From NCBI GenBank assembly GCA_943788505.1, contig CALSQR010000002.1, forward strand, positions 1,005,213-1,069,212: DNA of 64,000 bases. The letters run 5' to 3'. The DNA comes from an uncultured bacterium. Its GTDB lineage: Bacteria; Bacteroidota; Rhodothermia; Rhodothermales; UBA10348. The translations under genes were made by a program, and so were the position numbers. Positions 52,025 to 60,287 of this stretch are shown in pieces. Under the pieces are notes generated by a model that was not told the DNA's origin, made no database searches, and was given only the letters and a program-made list of their open reading frames with translations. Numbering within the stretch: the stretch's first letter is position 1; every line of letters starts with the position of its first letter.

Positions 52025-55009
52025 CTATCGACCAAACGGCTTTTCTGGCAGTTTGTAGGCCTCTTTTACTGGCTTCAGTGGGCGCTTAAACCACCACGGA
52101 CGGCGCAATCCATCAGGTGAGTGGTCCATGGCCGATCTGGAAAGAGCTACCCATTCATGGTAATTCTCCATAGATGCGTCCGTATCCACAAACACATCGC
52201 CATGCTGATCCTCGGGGCGCGCTTTTTCTACGTTATAGGCCTTCTGAAGCCAGCAATGATGTCCCGAAACGGGATCTGGCTGCACAGCGTGCGTCAGGTT
52301 CTGGTGCACACCTACGTCTTCCCACCAGATTCGAGATGTGTCTGGATCGAATGATTCCCAAGGGCCTGCCCCATGGGTCACTCTCAGCTTGCCGCTCTCT
52401 GGCTTCTGCTCAATCGTTACCAGATTCGAAGCTCCACGGCTGAGTCCTTCGCCCTCCTTGAGGCGCCACCGACCCAGATGGTGGCTCATGGCAATCACAC
52501 CCGGCTTAATGCCTTCCGTGACCCAGACTTTGTCCACGAAATACCCGATGCGCGTCGTAACGCGAATCAATTCACCAGTATTGACACCCAGGCGTCGTGC
52601 ATCTTCAGGATGCATCCACACAGGATTCTTGTGGCTTAGTTCGTAGAGCCATTTGGCGTTAGCACTGCGCGTATGGATAAGTGTCGGCAACCGGAAGTTT
52701 GGTAATAACAGCATCTCGCCCTTTCCCCGGTTTATGTTGTCCGGGTGGACATGCGATTTGAGCGTCCAGGGAAGTGTGTACTCTTTTTCGGGCCATCCCC
52801 AGTCTTTCATTGTAGGACTGAAAAACTCCATTTTTCGACTTGGGGTAGTAAAGCCCACTCGGGGGACTCCGTCTACCATGACGCCGACGATATTCCCATC
52901 TTTAACGATGCGACCCTGCTTATCCGTCGATGAGCCTTTGTCATCGATCTTTTTCTCGTAGGGCACATAGTTGTCCTTCGTGACCTCGTAAGCAGCGTAT
53001 TTGCGCATGTACTCCATCGGGGTCAGACCTTCTTCAGCGGCCGTTTCCGGCAAGCCTGGAACGCTGTTCTCGAAGATCCATCGATAGTACTCTTCGACGG
53101 TCACGATTTCGCCTTCACGGTAGGGGCTCATGAAATGCTTCTTGACACCCAGCTTACCGTCTGGATCCATGGCGAGTGAAAGCTCTATCCAGAATTCGTT
53201 TTCTTCCCAGACCTCACCCGGATTCGTTTCCCAGGTGTATCGAACTTCTCTCCCAAGTCGTTCGGCTGCAACGCGCTGAACGGGCTGACGGAAAGCAATC
53301 CACTGGCCCGAGTGTGTTTCCTGACTCATTAGATCATGGCGCTCACCGGCATGACCCATGGGTAATACATAATCAGCAAACCAGGCAGATTCATTCCACG
53401 TAGGCGTCAGCGCCACATGGCATTTCATCTTCTCCTCGTCTTGGAGCGCCTTCATCCACATGAACCCATCCGGATTAATCCAAAGAGGGTTGTAGACTCG
53501 CGTGAAGTAGACGTCTACATCACCGCGGCCTTCTTCAATGAAGTGGGGGAGCAAAAAGCTCATTTCATAGAATGCCAGGGGCCATTCATGCGGAAGATGT
53601 AATTCATTCCAAGCATTCAGTGGCTCGGGCGAGTCAAACGGCTTGGGTACGAACTTATTCCAGCTGTTGCCCGAAGTCCCACCTTCGGTCCCGATGCTAC
53701 CCGTCAACACATTCAAAAACAGGAGACAACGAGCTACCTGCCATCCACCGAGGTTACCGATGGAGGCACTTCGCCACGTGTGAGCCGCTAGTCTTCCCTG
53801 GCAACCAGCGACTATTTCCGCTGATTCGCGAATTCGTTCGATGGGTACCTGTGCCTCTTTGGCTGCACGCTCAAACGTGAACTCGGCATAGAGAGTCTTG
53901 AGCAAACGATCAAATGGCTCAAAGTCCTCTCGGTCAGCATCCAGATCAAATGACCCCGACGAAACGAGTTCTTTCAAGCGCTCTAGGATGTTTTCGCCTG
54001 GTAGGTCGAAATCTACATCGTCGTAAGGGCGATCACGGAAGAAGTCGAGCGTCTCGCGCCAGTTGACCCATCGACGAAGGAATTCTTTGTCGTATAGGTC
54101 GTTTTGAATGATATAGTTAGCAATCGACAGCAAAACTGTCTGCTCAGATCCTGGCCATGTGGGTAGCCACACGTCGGATTTCGATGCTGTGTTGGAGAGC
54201 CGCGGATCGAAGGTGATCAGCTTGGCGCCCTTTACCTTAGCCTCCATAATCCGCTGTGCGTGCGGATTGAAATAGTGACCCGTTTCAAGGTGACTCGATA
54301 TCAATAGGATCACATTCGCGTTGGCGTGATCCGGGCTTGGGCGATCGAATCCAGACCAGACGAAATACCCCGCTCTTGCGCCGGCTGAACAGATGTTAGT
54401 ATGAGAGTTGTGTCCATCGACACCCCATGCCTGGATACAACGATTTGTGTATCCATCTTCTCCCGGCCGACCCACGTGGTACATGATGCCATCGCGACGC
54501 TTCTCGCGGGAAGCACGCATTTTAGAGCCGATATCCTCGAGCGCTTCATCCCACGATACCCGCTTCCATTTTCCTTCGCCTCGTTTTCCGACGCGCTTGA
54601 GCGGGTAAAGAATGCGCTCGGGATCGTACACCTGGTTAATAGTGGCTGGTCCCTTGGCACAGTTGCGTCCGCGGCTTCCCGGGTGCTTGGGATTGCCTTC
54701 GAACTTCTTGATGTCCAAAGTTTCCCGGTCCACGTAGGCGAGTAAGCCACAGGCACTTTCGCAGTTAAAGCAGACGGTTGGAACGAGGGTATAGTGCCTC
54801 GCCACTTTCCGCGGCCATTGCTTTCCATCCCACTCGACCCAGTCGTCCCACTTGTCTGTGGGCGGATACTGACTCATACGTCCGTCCGGGTGGAGGACGG
54901 TCGTCATGTCAACCTTATCAGGCGTGCGATCCGTATCGGCAAACTTGGGAAGACCGAAAGCAGCCCCATCCCCTGTGCCGTGCGTGTGTTTTTTGTCGTC
55001 GGCTGCCAT
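52025..55009 (-). CDS. soeA: Molybdopterin oxidoreductase, SoeA-like sulfite dehydrogenase subunit
   Basis: A 994-residue bis-MGD molybdoenzyme of the DMSO reductase family. The N-terminal iron-sulfur site is C80-x2-C83-x3-C87-x29-C117 (VCFNCESACG, RNCAKG). The likely Mo ligand is Cys207 in NICSAGARAGY, as in Psr/Phs/Soe enzymes. The MGD-binding domains follow, and the last 150 residues hold the molydopterin dinucleotide-binding domain (LIRVTTRIGYFVDKVWVTEGIKPGVIAMSHHLGRW). There is no Tat signal, so it stays in the cytoplasm, as known for SoeA and unlike periplasmic PsrA/PhsA. It would oxidise sulfite to sulfate. The gene begins three bases after soeBC. Polysulfide or thiosulfate reduction is the alternative. 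Confidence 0.8.
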   Translation of the reverse strand: MAADDKKHTHGTGDGAAFGLPKFADTDRTPDKVDMTTVLHPDGRMSQYPPTDKWDDWVEWDGKQWPRKVARHYTLVPTVCFNCESACGLLAYVDRETLDIKKFEGNPKHPGSRGRNCAKGPATINQVYDPERILYPLKRVGKRGEGKWKRVSWDEALEDIGSKMRASREKRRDGIMYHVGRPGEDGYTNRCIQAWGVDGHNSHTNICSAGARAGYFVWSGFDRPSPDHANANVILLISSHLETGHYFNPHAQRIMEAKVKGAKLITFDPRLSNTASKSDVWLPTWPGSEQTVLLSIANYIIQNDLYDKEFLRRWVNWRETLDFFRDRPYDDVDFDLPGENILERLKELVSSGSFDLDADREDFEPFDRLLKTLYAEFTFERAAKEAQVPIERIRESAEIVAGCQGRLAAHTWRSASIGNLGGWQVARCLLFLNVLTGSIGTEGGTSGNSWNKFVPKPFDSPEPLNAWNELHLPHEWPLAFYEMSFLLPHFIEEGRGDVDVYFTRVYNPLWINPDGFMWMKALQDEEKMKCHVALTPTWNESAWFADYVLPMGHAGERHDLMSQETHSGQWIAFRQPVQRVAAERLGREVRYTWETNPGEVWEENEFWIELSLAMDPDGKLGVKKHFMSPYREGEIVTVEEYYRWIFENSVPGLPETAAEEGLTPMEYMRKYAAYEVTKDNYVPYEKKIDDKGSSTDKQGRIVKDGNIVGVMVDGVPRVGFTTPSRKMEFFSPTMKDWGWPEKEYTLPWTLKSHVHPDNINRGKGEMLLLPNFRLPTLIHTRSANAKWLYELSHKNPVWMHPEDARRLGVNTGELIRVTTRIGYFVDKVWVTEGIKPGVIAMSHHLGRWRLKEGEGLSRGASNLVTIEQKPESGKLRVTHGAGPWESFDPDTSRIWWEDVGVHQNLTHAVQPDPVSGHHCWLQKAYNVEKARPEDQHGDVFVDTDASMENYHEWVALSRSAMDHSPDGLRRPWWFKRPLKPVKEAYKLPEKPFGR

Positions 55010-55012
55010 AAT

Positions 55013-56656
55013 TCAACTGTTAGGAATTTCCTGAGGGGCGGTGACGAAGGCATGCTCAAATGCGTACAAACCGATGAGGGCTGCCACGGCTGGCGCCCAG
55101 TCTGGAGAACCCAGGTAGGCGATAGGGAGCACGTGTCCTACAACAATTACTCCACCCCAATAGAGCCACTTGAAACGACCCTTTGTGATGATATGTGCTG
55201 CTCTTGCTGCTGCTTCGGATGCATGAGGCATACCGAACTCACCGAGCACGATGATTGCAAGATCCGCGATAACACTCACGAGGAACGTGATTTGTATCAA
55301 GGAAGCCAAGCTTCCATGGAAGCCCACGATGGAGTTCATGATGAGCATAAAGGCACTACCGCCCATTACGGACTGTACCAGCATGTGGATGGGAAGGAGT
55401 GGGCTTTGCCACAGATCCCGTCCTTCAGCCTGTCCAAATAAGAAAGCGGTATAGATTGCCGTTCCGATCGCGAACGGAATAGAAGGTACCATCACCCAGA
55501 ATCGCCAATCAACCGCTGGGATTTCGTACCAACCCATAAACTCTACCAACTCACCAGCCCACCATAGTGTGACCAGTCCGCTGAAGCCGATGAGCAAATA
55601 CGCTCCTCGGACGAGCCAGGATTTCCACTGAGGCTGTAATACGATTCGGAGGAATCGCTCGGGGCGCTCTAAGTCGTATACCAAGAGCGCGGTCGTAACG
55701 AGGAGGAATCCCAGGGATGAAGAAGAGAGGGCTAACATATCGGCGCCTTCAATTGCTATGCCAGCAATCGGCCCCAAAATGGCTAGTATGAGGAAAAGCC
55801 CAGCTGCGATGCCCTTTGTGACGAGATAAGCTGGAACCGGCCAGTGCCAAGGCACTTTGTGCTGAGCATTCCAGACGACCTGCGTCATTTGCTCGGCCAT
55901 GCGTCCTTTGCCAATCTGAATTGGCCCACCGGTTGGATCCCCTTGGGGACCTGAGGCTCGAAGGGCTGCACCAGATTTTGATCTGCGCTTAGATGTACCC
56001 GGCTGGGCAGTTGCCTCGTGAGCTGAATGGCCACCGTCTCCATGTAGGGATAGAACATCCGACCATGCAAATGAGTCTGGCGTCCGCTCTACAGCGGTAG
56101 GATGCATCGCTACATCTTCGCCGCCGATGTAATACAATTTCGGCGCAGTACCCTGCTCTGGCTTGCGAACGGTGACCTTGTTTTTAGCAACTGCCTTGGC
56201 AATCTCTGTGTCGGGATCGTCCAAATCGCCCGCAAGGATCGCATGTTCTGGACACACTACTACACAGGCTGGCTCCAAACCGAGGTCAACTTTGTGCGCG
56301 CAATAGTGACACTTGGCAGCAGTCCCAGAGTTGGGATCGATGTAAATCGCATCGTAAGGACACGCTTGCATACATGCCTTGCAGCCAATGCAGACATCCG
56401 GGTCGAATTCGACGATGCCGTCATCGCGCTGGTACATGGCCGTGACCGGACATATCCGAACGCAAGGCGGATTGGCGCAGTGATTACAGCGAGTTACCTG
56501 GAAAGAGCGGGTAACGTTGGGATATTCACCCGTCTCCACACTCTTAACCCAGGTACGTTGCACACCGAGGGGTACCTCATTCTCGCTTTTACAAGCGGTA
56601 GAACAGGCATGACAGCCGATGCAGGTGTCATTATTGATTAGAAAACCGTAATTCAT
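55013..56656 (-). CDS. Iron-sulfur/NrfD fusion protein, combined SoeB and SoeC
   Basis: A 547-residue fusion of two subunits that are separate genes in known systems. Residues 1-140 bind four [4Fe-4S] clusters through 16 Cys (12, 15, 18, 22; 57, 60, 65, 69; 89, 92, 95, 99; 116, 119, 131, 135), the usual SoeB/PsrB pattern. A linker of about 130 residues, rich in Ser, Gly and Thr, follows. Residues 275-540 form a NrfD/PsrC-like membrane domain with about eight helices (VTKGIAAGLFLILAILGPIAG onward). The electron path would run from the molybdenum centre over the clusters to the quinone at the membrane. It is the first gene of the soe operon; the shared element lies upstream. Confidence 0.88.
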   Translation of the reverse strand: MNYGFLINNDTCIGCHACSTACKSENEVPLGVQRTWVKSVETGEYPNVTRSFQVTRCNHCANPPCVRICPVTAMYQRDDGIVEFDPDVCIGCKACMQACPYDAIYIDPNSGTAAKCHYCAHKVDLGLEPACVVVCPEHAILAGDLDDPDTEIAKAVAKNKVTVRKPEQGTAPKLYYIGGEDVAMHPTAVERTPDSFAWSDVLSLHGDGGHSAHEATAQPGTSKRRSKSGAALRASGPQGDPTGGPIQIGKGRMAEQMTQVVWNAQHKVPWHWPVPAYLVTKGIAAGLFLILAILGPIAGIAIEGADMLALSSSSLGFLLVTTALLVYDLERPERFLRIVLQPQWKSWLVRGAYLLIGFSGLVTLWWAGELVEFMGWYEIPAVDWRFWVMVPSIPFAIGTAIYTAFLFGQAEGRDLWQSPLLPIHMLVQSVMGGSAFMLIMNSIVGFHGSLASLIQITFLVSVIADLAIIVLGEFGMPHASEAAARAAHIITKGRFKWLYWGGVIVVGHVLPIAYLGSPDWAPAVAALIGLYAFEHAFVTAPQEIPNS

Positions 56657-56728
56657 GCTCCGGTGGGGTCAAAACGATACGTTGCGAACTGTTACATAGA
56701 ACAGGTCGAGCCCGTCCAAACAACGCAG

Positions 56729-56753
56729 TTGTCATTACAGGTTACTACATCTG
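56729..56753 (-). promoter_or_regulatory. Diverged copy of the sulfur-operon element upstream of soeBC
   Basis: Read toward soeBC, it has CAGATGTA, then TAAC, GTA and ACAA at the same spacing as the sqr element, 19 of 25 positions alike. The first nine bases overlap the mobA stop. An inverted repeat ACAAC-TGC-GTTGT follows on the soeBC side. It is the weakest of the three copies. Confidence 0.45.
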
Positions 56754-57425
56754 ACTCAAAAGGTCCAGATCTGACGGCCGATTTATGTTGATTAATTCAC
56801 TTGATGGGACATCTACTGTTCTGACGTCCAGACGATCAAGCACACCGAAAACAGATCGTTCACCGGCTTCGAGACGGGCAACGATGAGTGGAAACGCCGA
56901 GGGCATCCAAATTGCACATAGTGGCTGTACCCTCTCTTCTTCCTCAGATCTGGCTGCAATCACCGATGGTGAATCGGCAGCATTTTTCCCCTCTGAATAG
57001 GTTTTATACGCGTTAATAAGCGCTTCAATCGTTGTTTGGGAGAGGGCTGGAAGGTCACCGGCCACTACCAAAAGGGGCGCCTTGCTCATACGGGTTTCAT
57101 TGGGGATAGCAGACTTGCTTTCTGTGGCTCGTGTTTCCACCGCCTTAAACCCTTCCCGAATACCAGCTAAGGGGCCACAATCCATGACCGGATCTTCCAA
57201 AATATCAGATACAGATATCTGGTGTTTGGTGAGCAGCGCCTCTATTGACACCTTACGCTCCGGCGCCACAGACAGGTAAACGTGCTCGCATGTTTGCACA
57301 AGTAGAGATAACGGACGAAACAGAAGTGGCCTTCCGGCAATGGGTTCTGTCAGTTTATCCCGGCCAAATCGCCGACTAGAACCGCCAGCCAATAGCAAGC
57401 CTTGAAGTTGTGGGTGGCTGGTCAT
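56745..57425 (-). CDS. mobA: Molybdenum cofactor guanylyltransferase MobA
   Basis: MobA attaches GMP to molybdopterin to form the guanine dinucleotide cofactor needed by the DMSO reductase family. The 226 residues begin with the nucleotidyltransferase loop LLLAGGSSRRFGRDKLTEPIAG (about 10-31) and have MDCGPLAGIREG (substrate loop) and LLVVAGDLPALSQTTIEAL (metal-binding Asp in GDLPAL). The C-terminal part carries SVFGVLDRL and INRPSDLDLL, the end of the usual fold. It lies 88 bases upstream of soeBC on the same strand, so the cofactor is made next to the enzyme that uses it. Confidence 0.93.
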   Translation of the reverse strand: MTSHPQLQGLLLAGGSSRRFGRDKLTEPIAGRPLLFRPLSLLVQTCEHVYLSVAPERKVSIEALLTKHQISVSDILEDPVMDCGPLAGIREGFKAVETRATESKSAIPNETRMSKAPLLVVAGDLPALSQTTIEALINAYKTYSEGKNAADSPSVIAARSEEEERVQPLCAIWMPSAFPLIVARLEAGERSVFGVLDRLDVRTVDVPSSELININRPSDLDLLSQM

Positions 57426-57632
57426 GATATCGATAGTACGTGCATAACGGTGCGTTCTCCGGTGGGCAAGAGATACATTCCGAGTATATCTTGTGCTTTC
57501 CTAGTATTCCACTTCGATATTTCCTTTGGTAGAATTCGGCGTGGCTAGACTACGTCATATCGTCGCATCTGTAGCTGCTACCGACGTCACCGATCCGGCA
57601 CACGGTCTCAAGTATTCCTGAACGTACCATTC

Positions 57633-58262
57633 ATGATCTACTTCTACGTTGACACACCCACGAACATGAAGAAGGGTGTTGACGCAAATCGATTCGACGA
57701 GTCTAGACTGTACCGCAGCTTGGTCTTGGCTGAGGCAGATGGTCGAGGCAAGGTCTTCGTGCTGGACTCCAGACATGTCCCAGCCACCCTTTCAGGCAGC
57801 GTCGGAGAGATCCCTCGTCATGCACTTTTGAACATGCAGCCTTACCGGAAACCGGTCGAGGTCATGGCAGGCGGAGGTATTATTACTAAACCAGGGAAGA
57901 AGAGACCGAAGATTCTCCTCATCTATCGAAAGGGGCTATGGGACCTGCCTAAAGGAAAACTTGATCCGGGTGAGACGTTAAAGAAATGCGCTCGAAGGGA
58001 GGTGAGAGAGGAGCTGGGGATCTCAAAAGTGAAGGTCCTGGAATTCTTGGATACGACAACTCATGGGTATCGAGACGGACGGAAGTACGTCGTAAAGACC
58101 TCTTATTGGTGGCATATGTCGACTGAGGAGACTGAGTTCATTCCTCAGGCCGCCGAAAAGATTACTGACGTGCGTTGGTTTGGTCTGAATAAAGCCAAAA
58201 AGGTTCTTGGGCATGAAACCTTGATCTGGTTGTTGAACCGCGTCGAGCACATGCTGGTGTAG
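57633..58262 (+). CDS. NUDIX hydrolase
   Basis: A 209-residue NUDIX enzyme. The Nudix box is complete at residues 108-130: GKLDPGETLKKCARREVREELGI (G-x5-E-x7-REV-x-EE-x-G). It is preceded by VMAGGGIITKPGKKRPKILLIYRKGLWDLPKGK, as in the diphosphoinositol or nucleotide-sugar hydrolases of the MutT branch, and an N-terminal extension of about 75 residues is unusual. It cleaves a nucleoside diphosphate linked to some X; the substrate is not known. It stands alone between mobA (divergent) and the ABC-F gene (convergent). Confidence 0.88.
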   Translation: MIYFYVDTPTNMKKGVDANRFDESRLYRSLVLAEADGRGKVFVLDSRHVPATLSGSVGEIPRHALLNMQPYRKPVEVMAGGGIITKPGKKRPKILLIYRKGLWDLPKGKLDPGETLKKCARREVREELGISKVKVLEFLDTTTHGYRDGRKYVVKTSYWWHMSTEETEFIPQAAEKITDVRWFGLNKAKKVLGHETLIWLLNRVEHMLV

Positions 58263-58356
58263 GTGATCAGTGCTCATATAGCAGAGTACGACGACGTGGC
58301 ACCGCTGTGATAGGCGAGGCTCGTTCCGCGCAACGCCGTCTGGCACGCGCAATTTG

Positions 58357-60279
58357 CTAGGCCCGCTCAGCTAGTTCTGCCCATCGTTCCATATCTCGTT
58401 CTAGCCGCGAGAGTAGCTCTCCAAGCTCTTCGGAGAGCGTCGTAATGGTATCAAGGTCTGCAGTACCTCCTCCTAGGGCCGTCTCGATCTCTTCTTTACG
58501 CTCTTCTGCCTGTTCGATCCGCTTTTCCGTCTCTTGCAGTTCCTTTTTTCCCTTGTACGACAGCTTAGGCTGTGCTACCGAATCTGCAAATGAGTTTGCT
58601 GGGGACCCTGACTTTCGGGACGGTGTTTGGGACGTTGTTTTCCGGGAGGCGGAAGCCGCTGCCTGAAGCGCCTTTTCATTTTCGCGCATCTCGAGAAACG
58701 CACTGTAGTCGCCTGGATACTCACGAATTTCGCCATTTCCCTCAAAGTGCAGAACGTGGTCAATGGTCCGGTCTAGGAACCATCGATCATGCGAGACAAC
58801 GATCAGGACGCCATCGAACGTATCTAGGTATTCCTCAAGCGCAGCAAGCGTTGGGATATCCAGATCGTTTGTTGGCTCATCGAGCAAAAGGATATTCGGT
58901 GCGCCCATCAGAACCAGCAATAGGTGCAGACGACGTCGCTCTCCTCCAGAGAGTTTTTCAACGGGCGTGTACTGCACGGCAGGCGGAAACAAGAAGCGCT
59001 CGAGCATTTGACTGGCAGAAATAACCGAGCCGTCAGCTGTTCTCACGTTCTCGGCTATCTCCGTAACGGTATCGATCACCCGGAGCTTATCGTTGAGCGG
59101 ACGCCCTTCCTGATCGAAGTACCCGACGACAACTGTTGGTCCAAATTCAATATGACCACTGTCGGGTTTCACTTTCCCTGCGATCATGTCGAGTAGCGTC
59201 GTCTTTCCTGTACCGTTTGGGCCAATAATGCCCAGTCGGTCTTCGCGCGCAACCAGCCGGGTAAATCCTTTGACAAGTGTCAGGTCCCCATAAGCCTTAG
59301 AAACGCCTTCTAGTTCGAGGACCTTCTTCCCAAGACGGGTCGAGGCAGCAGCCAACTGAAGCTTTGCATCTGGGCCGGACCCAGAGCTTTCCTGTAGAGC
59401 CTGAGCACGGTCGACGCGGTACTTTGCTTTCGATGTCCTCGCTTTAGGTCCTCGTCGTAGCCACGCCAATTCGCGCCGAGCGAGGTTTTGTCTGGAACGC
59501 TCAGTGGCTTCGGCCAACCGCTCCTGTTCTTCTTTCAGTTCGAGGTATCGGGTGTAATTACCCTCATACTTCATCACTCCACCAGGCATTACCTCTAGCA
59601 TTCGGTTGGTAACGCGGTCGAGGAAGTAGCGATCATGCGTAACTAAGAGAAGGGCGCCCGGGTAGTTGGCCAAGTACTTCTCCAGCCACGCGATCGTTTC
59701 GGTATCGAGATGGTTCGTGGGTTCATCCAAGAGCAGCAGATCAGGCTGCAGGACCAAGGCCCTCGCCAAAGCGACCCGTTTTCGTTGCCCTCCAGACAAA
59801 GTGCCCACTTTGGCGTCCATGTCATCAAGACCTAGCCGGTCGAGAACAGCTTTTGCGCTAGCCTCCCGGTCCCATCCGCCCGTTACGTCGAGTTGATGGC
59901 TGAGATCTGACATCCGATCGAGCAGCTTCTCGTCTACCGTGCCTGTGGCGTGAGATAAGGCATGAGATACTTCCTCGTAATCATGAAGCAGTCTCAAAAG
60001 CGGATCGCCTTGGTCAAACACGGCATCTAAGATGGTGTGACCTGGGTCAAAGGACGGGTTTTGTGGAAGAAACGCAATGCGGGCGCTGCTAGGGATCATC
60101 ATCCGGCCACCATCGGCCTTTTCCATCCCGGAAATTATGCGCATCAAGGTTGTTTTACCGGAGCCATTGGCACCGATCAACCCCATTTTTTCATCATCCG
60201 CAAGACCGAACGTCACGGCGTCTAAAAGCGGTTTTGTGCCATACGTCTTCCGCAGGCCTTCAATAGTCAGAATGTTCAT
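58357..60279 (-). CDS. ABC-F family ATPase (Uup-like)
   Basis: A 640-residue soluble protein with two ABC domains and no membrane spans. Domain 1: Walker A GANGSGKTTL (about 36-45), signature LSGGQRKRVALARAL, Walker B LLLLDEPTNHLD. The linker carries the +/- arm-like ARRELAWLRRGPKARTSKAKYR. Domain 2: GPNGTGKTTLL, LSGGERRRLHLLLVL, LLLDEPTNDLD. A C-terminal coiled coil (KKELQETEKRIEQAEERKEEIETAL) follows, as in Uup. ABC-F proteins act on the ribosome or, for Uup, on branched DNA. The gene follows the M14 peptidase by eight bases, so they share a transcript. Confidence 0.92.
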   Translation of the reverse strand: MNILTIEGLRKTYGTKPLLDAVTFGLADDEKMGLIGANGSGKTTLMRIISGMEKADGGRMMIPSSARIAFLPQNPSFDPGHTILDAVFDQGDPLLRLLHDYEEVSHALSHATGTVDEKLLDRMSDLSHQLDVTGGWDREASAKAVLDRLGLDDMDAKVGTLSGGQRKRVALARALVLQPDLLLLDEPTNHLDTETIAWLEKYLANYPGALLLVTHDRYFLDRVTNRMLEVMPGGVMKYEGNYTRYLELKEEQERLAEATERSRQNLARRELAWLRRGPKARTSKAKYRVDRAQALQESSGSGPDAKLQLAAASTRLGKKVLELEGVSKAYGDLTLVKGFTRLVAREDRLGIIGPNGTGKTTLLDMIAGKVKPDSGHIEFGPTVVVGYFDQEGRPLNDKLRVIDTVTEIAENVRTADGSVISASQMLERFLFPPAVQYTPVEKLSGGERRRLHLLLVLMGAPNILLLDEPTNDLDIPTLAALEEYLDTFDGVLIVVSHDRWFLDRTIDHVLHFEGNGEIREYPGDYSAFLEMRENEKALQAAASASRKTTSQTPSRKSGSPANSFADSVAQPKLSYKGKKELQETEKRIEQAEERKEEIETALGGGTADLDTITTLSEELGELLSRLERDMERWAELAERA

Positions 60280-60287
60280 GACGTTGG

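Noticed and set aside
52025-56656. Formate dehydrogenase or nitrate reductase instead of a sulfite-type enzyme
   Set aside because: No selenocysteine-type or Asp Mo ligand context is seen; the Cys ligand, NrfD-type membrane part and the sulfur neighbours favour Psr/Phs/Soe, and the missing Tat signal favours Soe.
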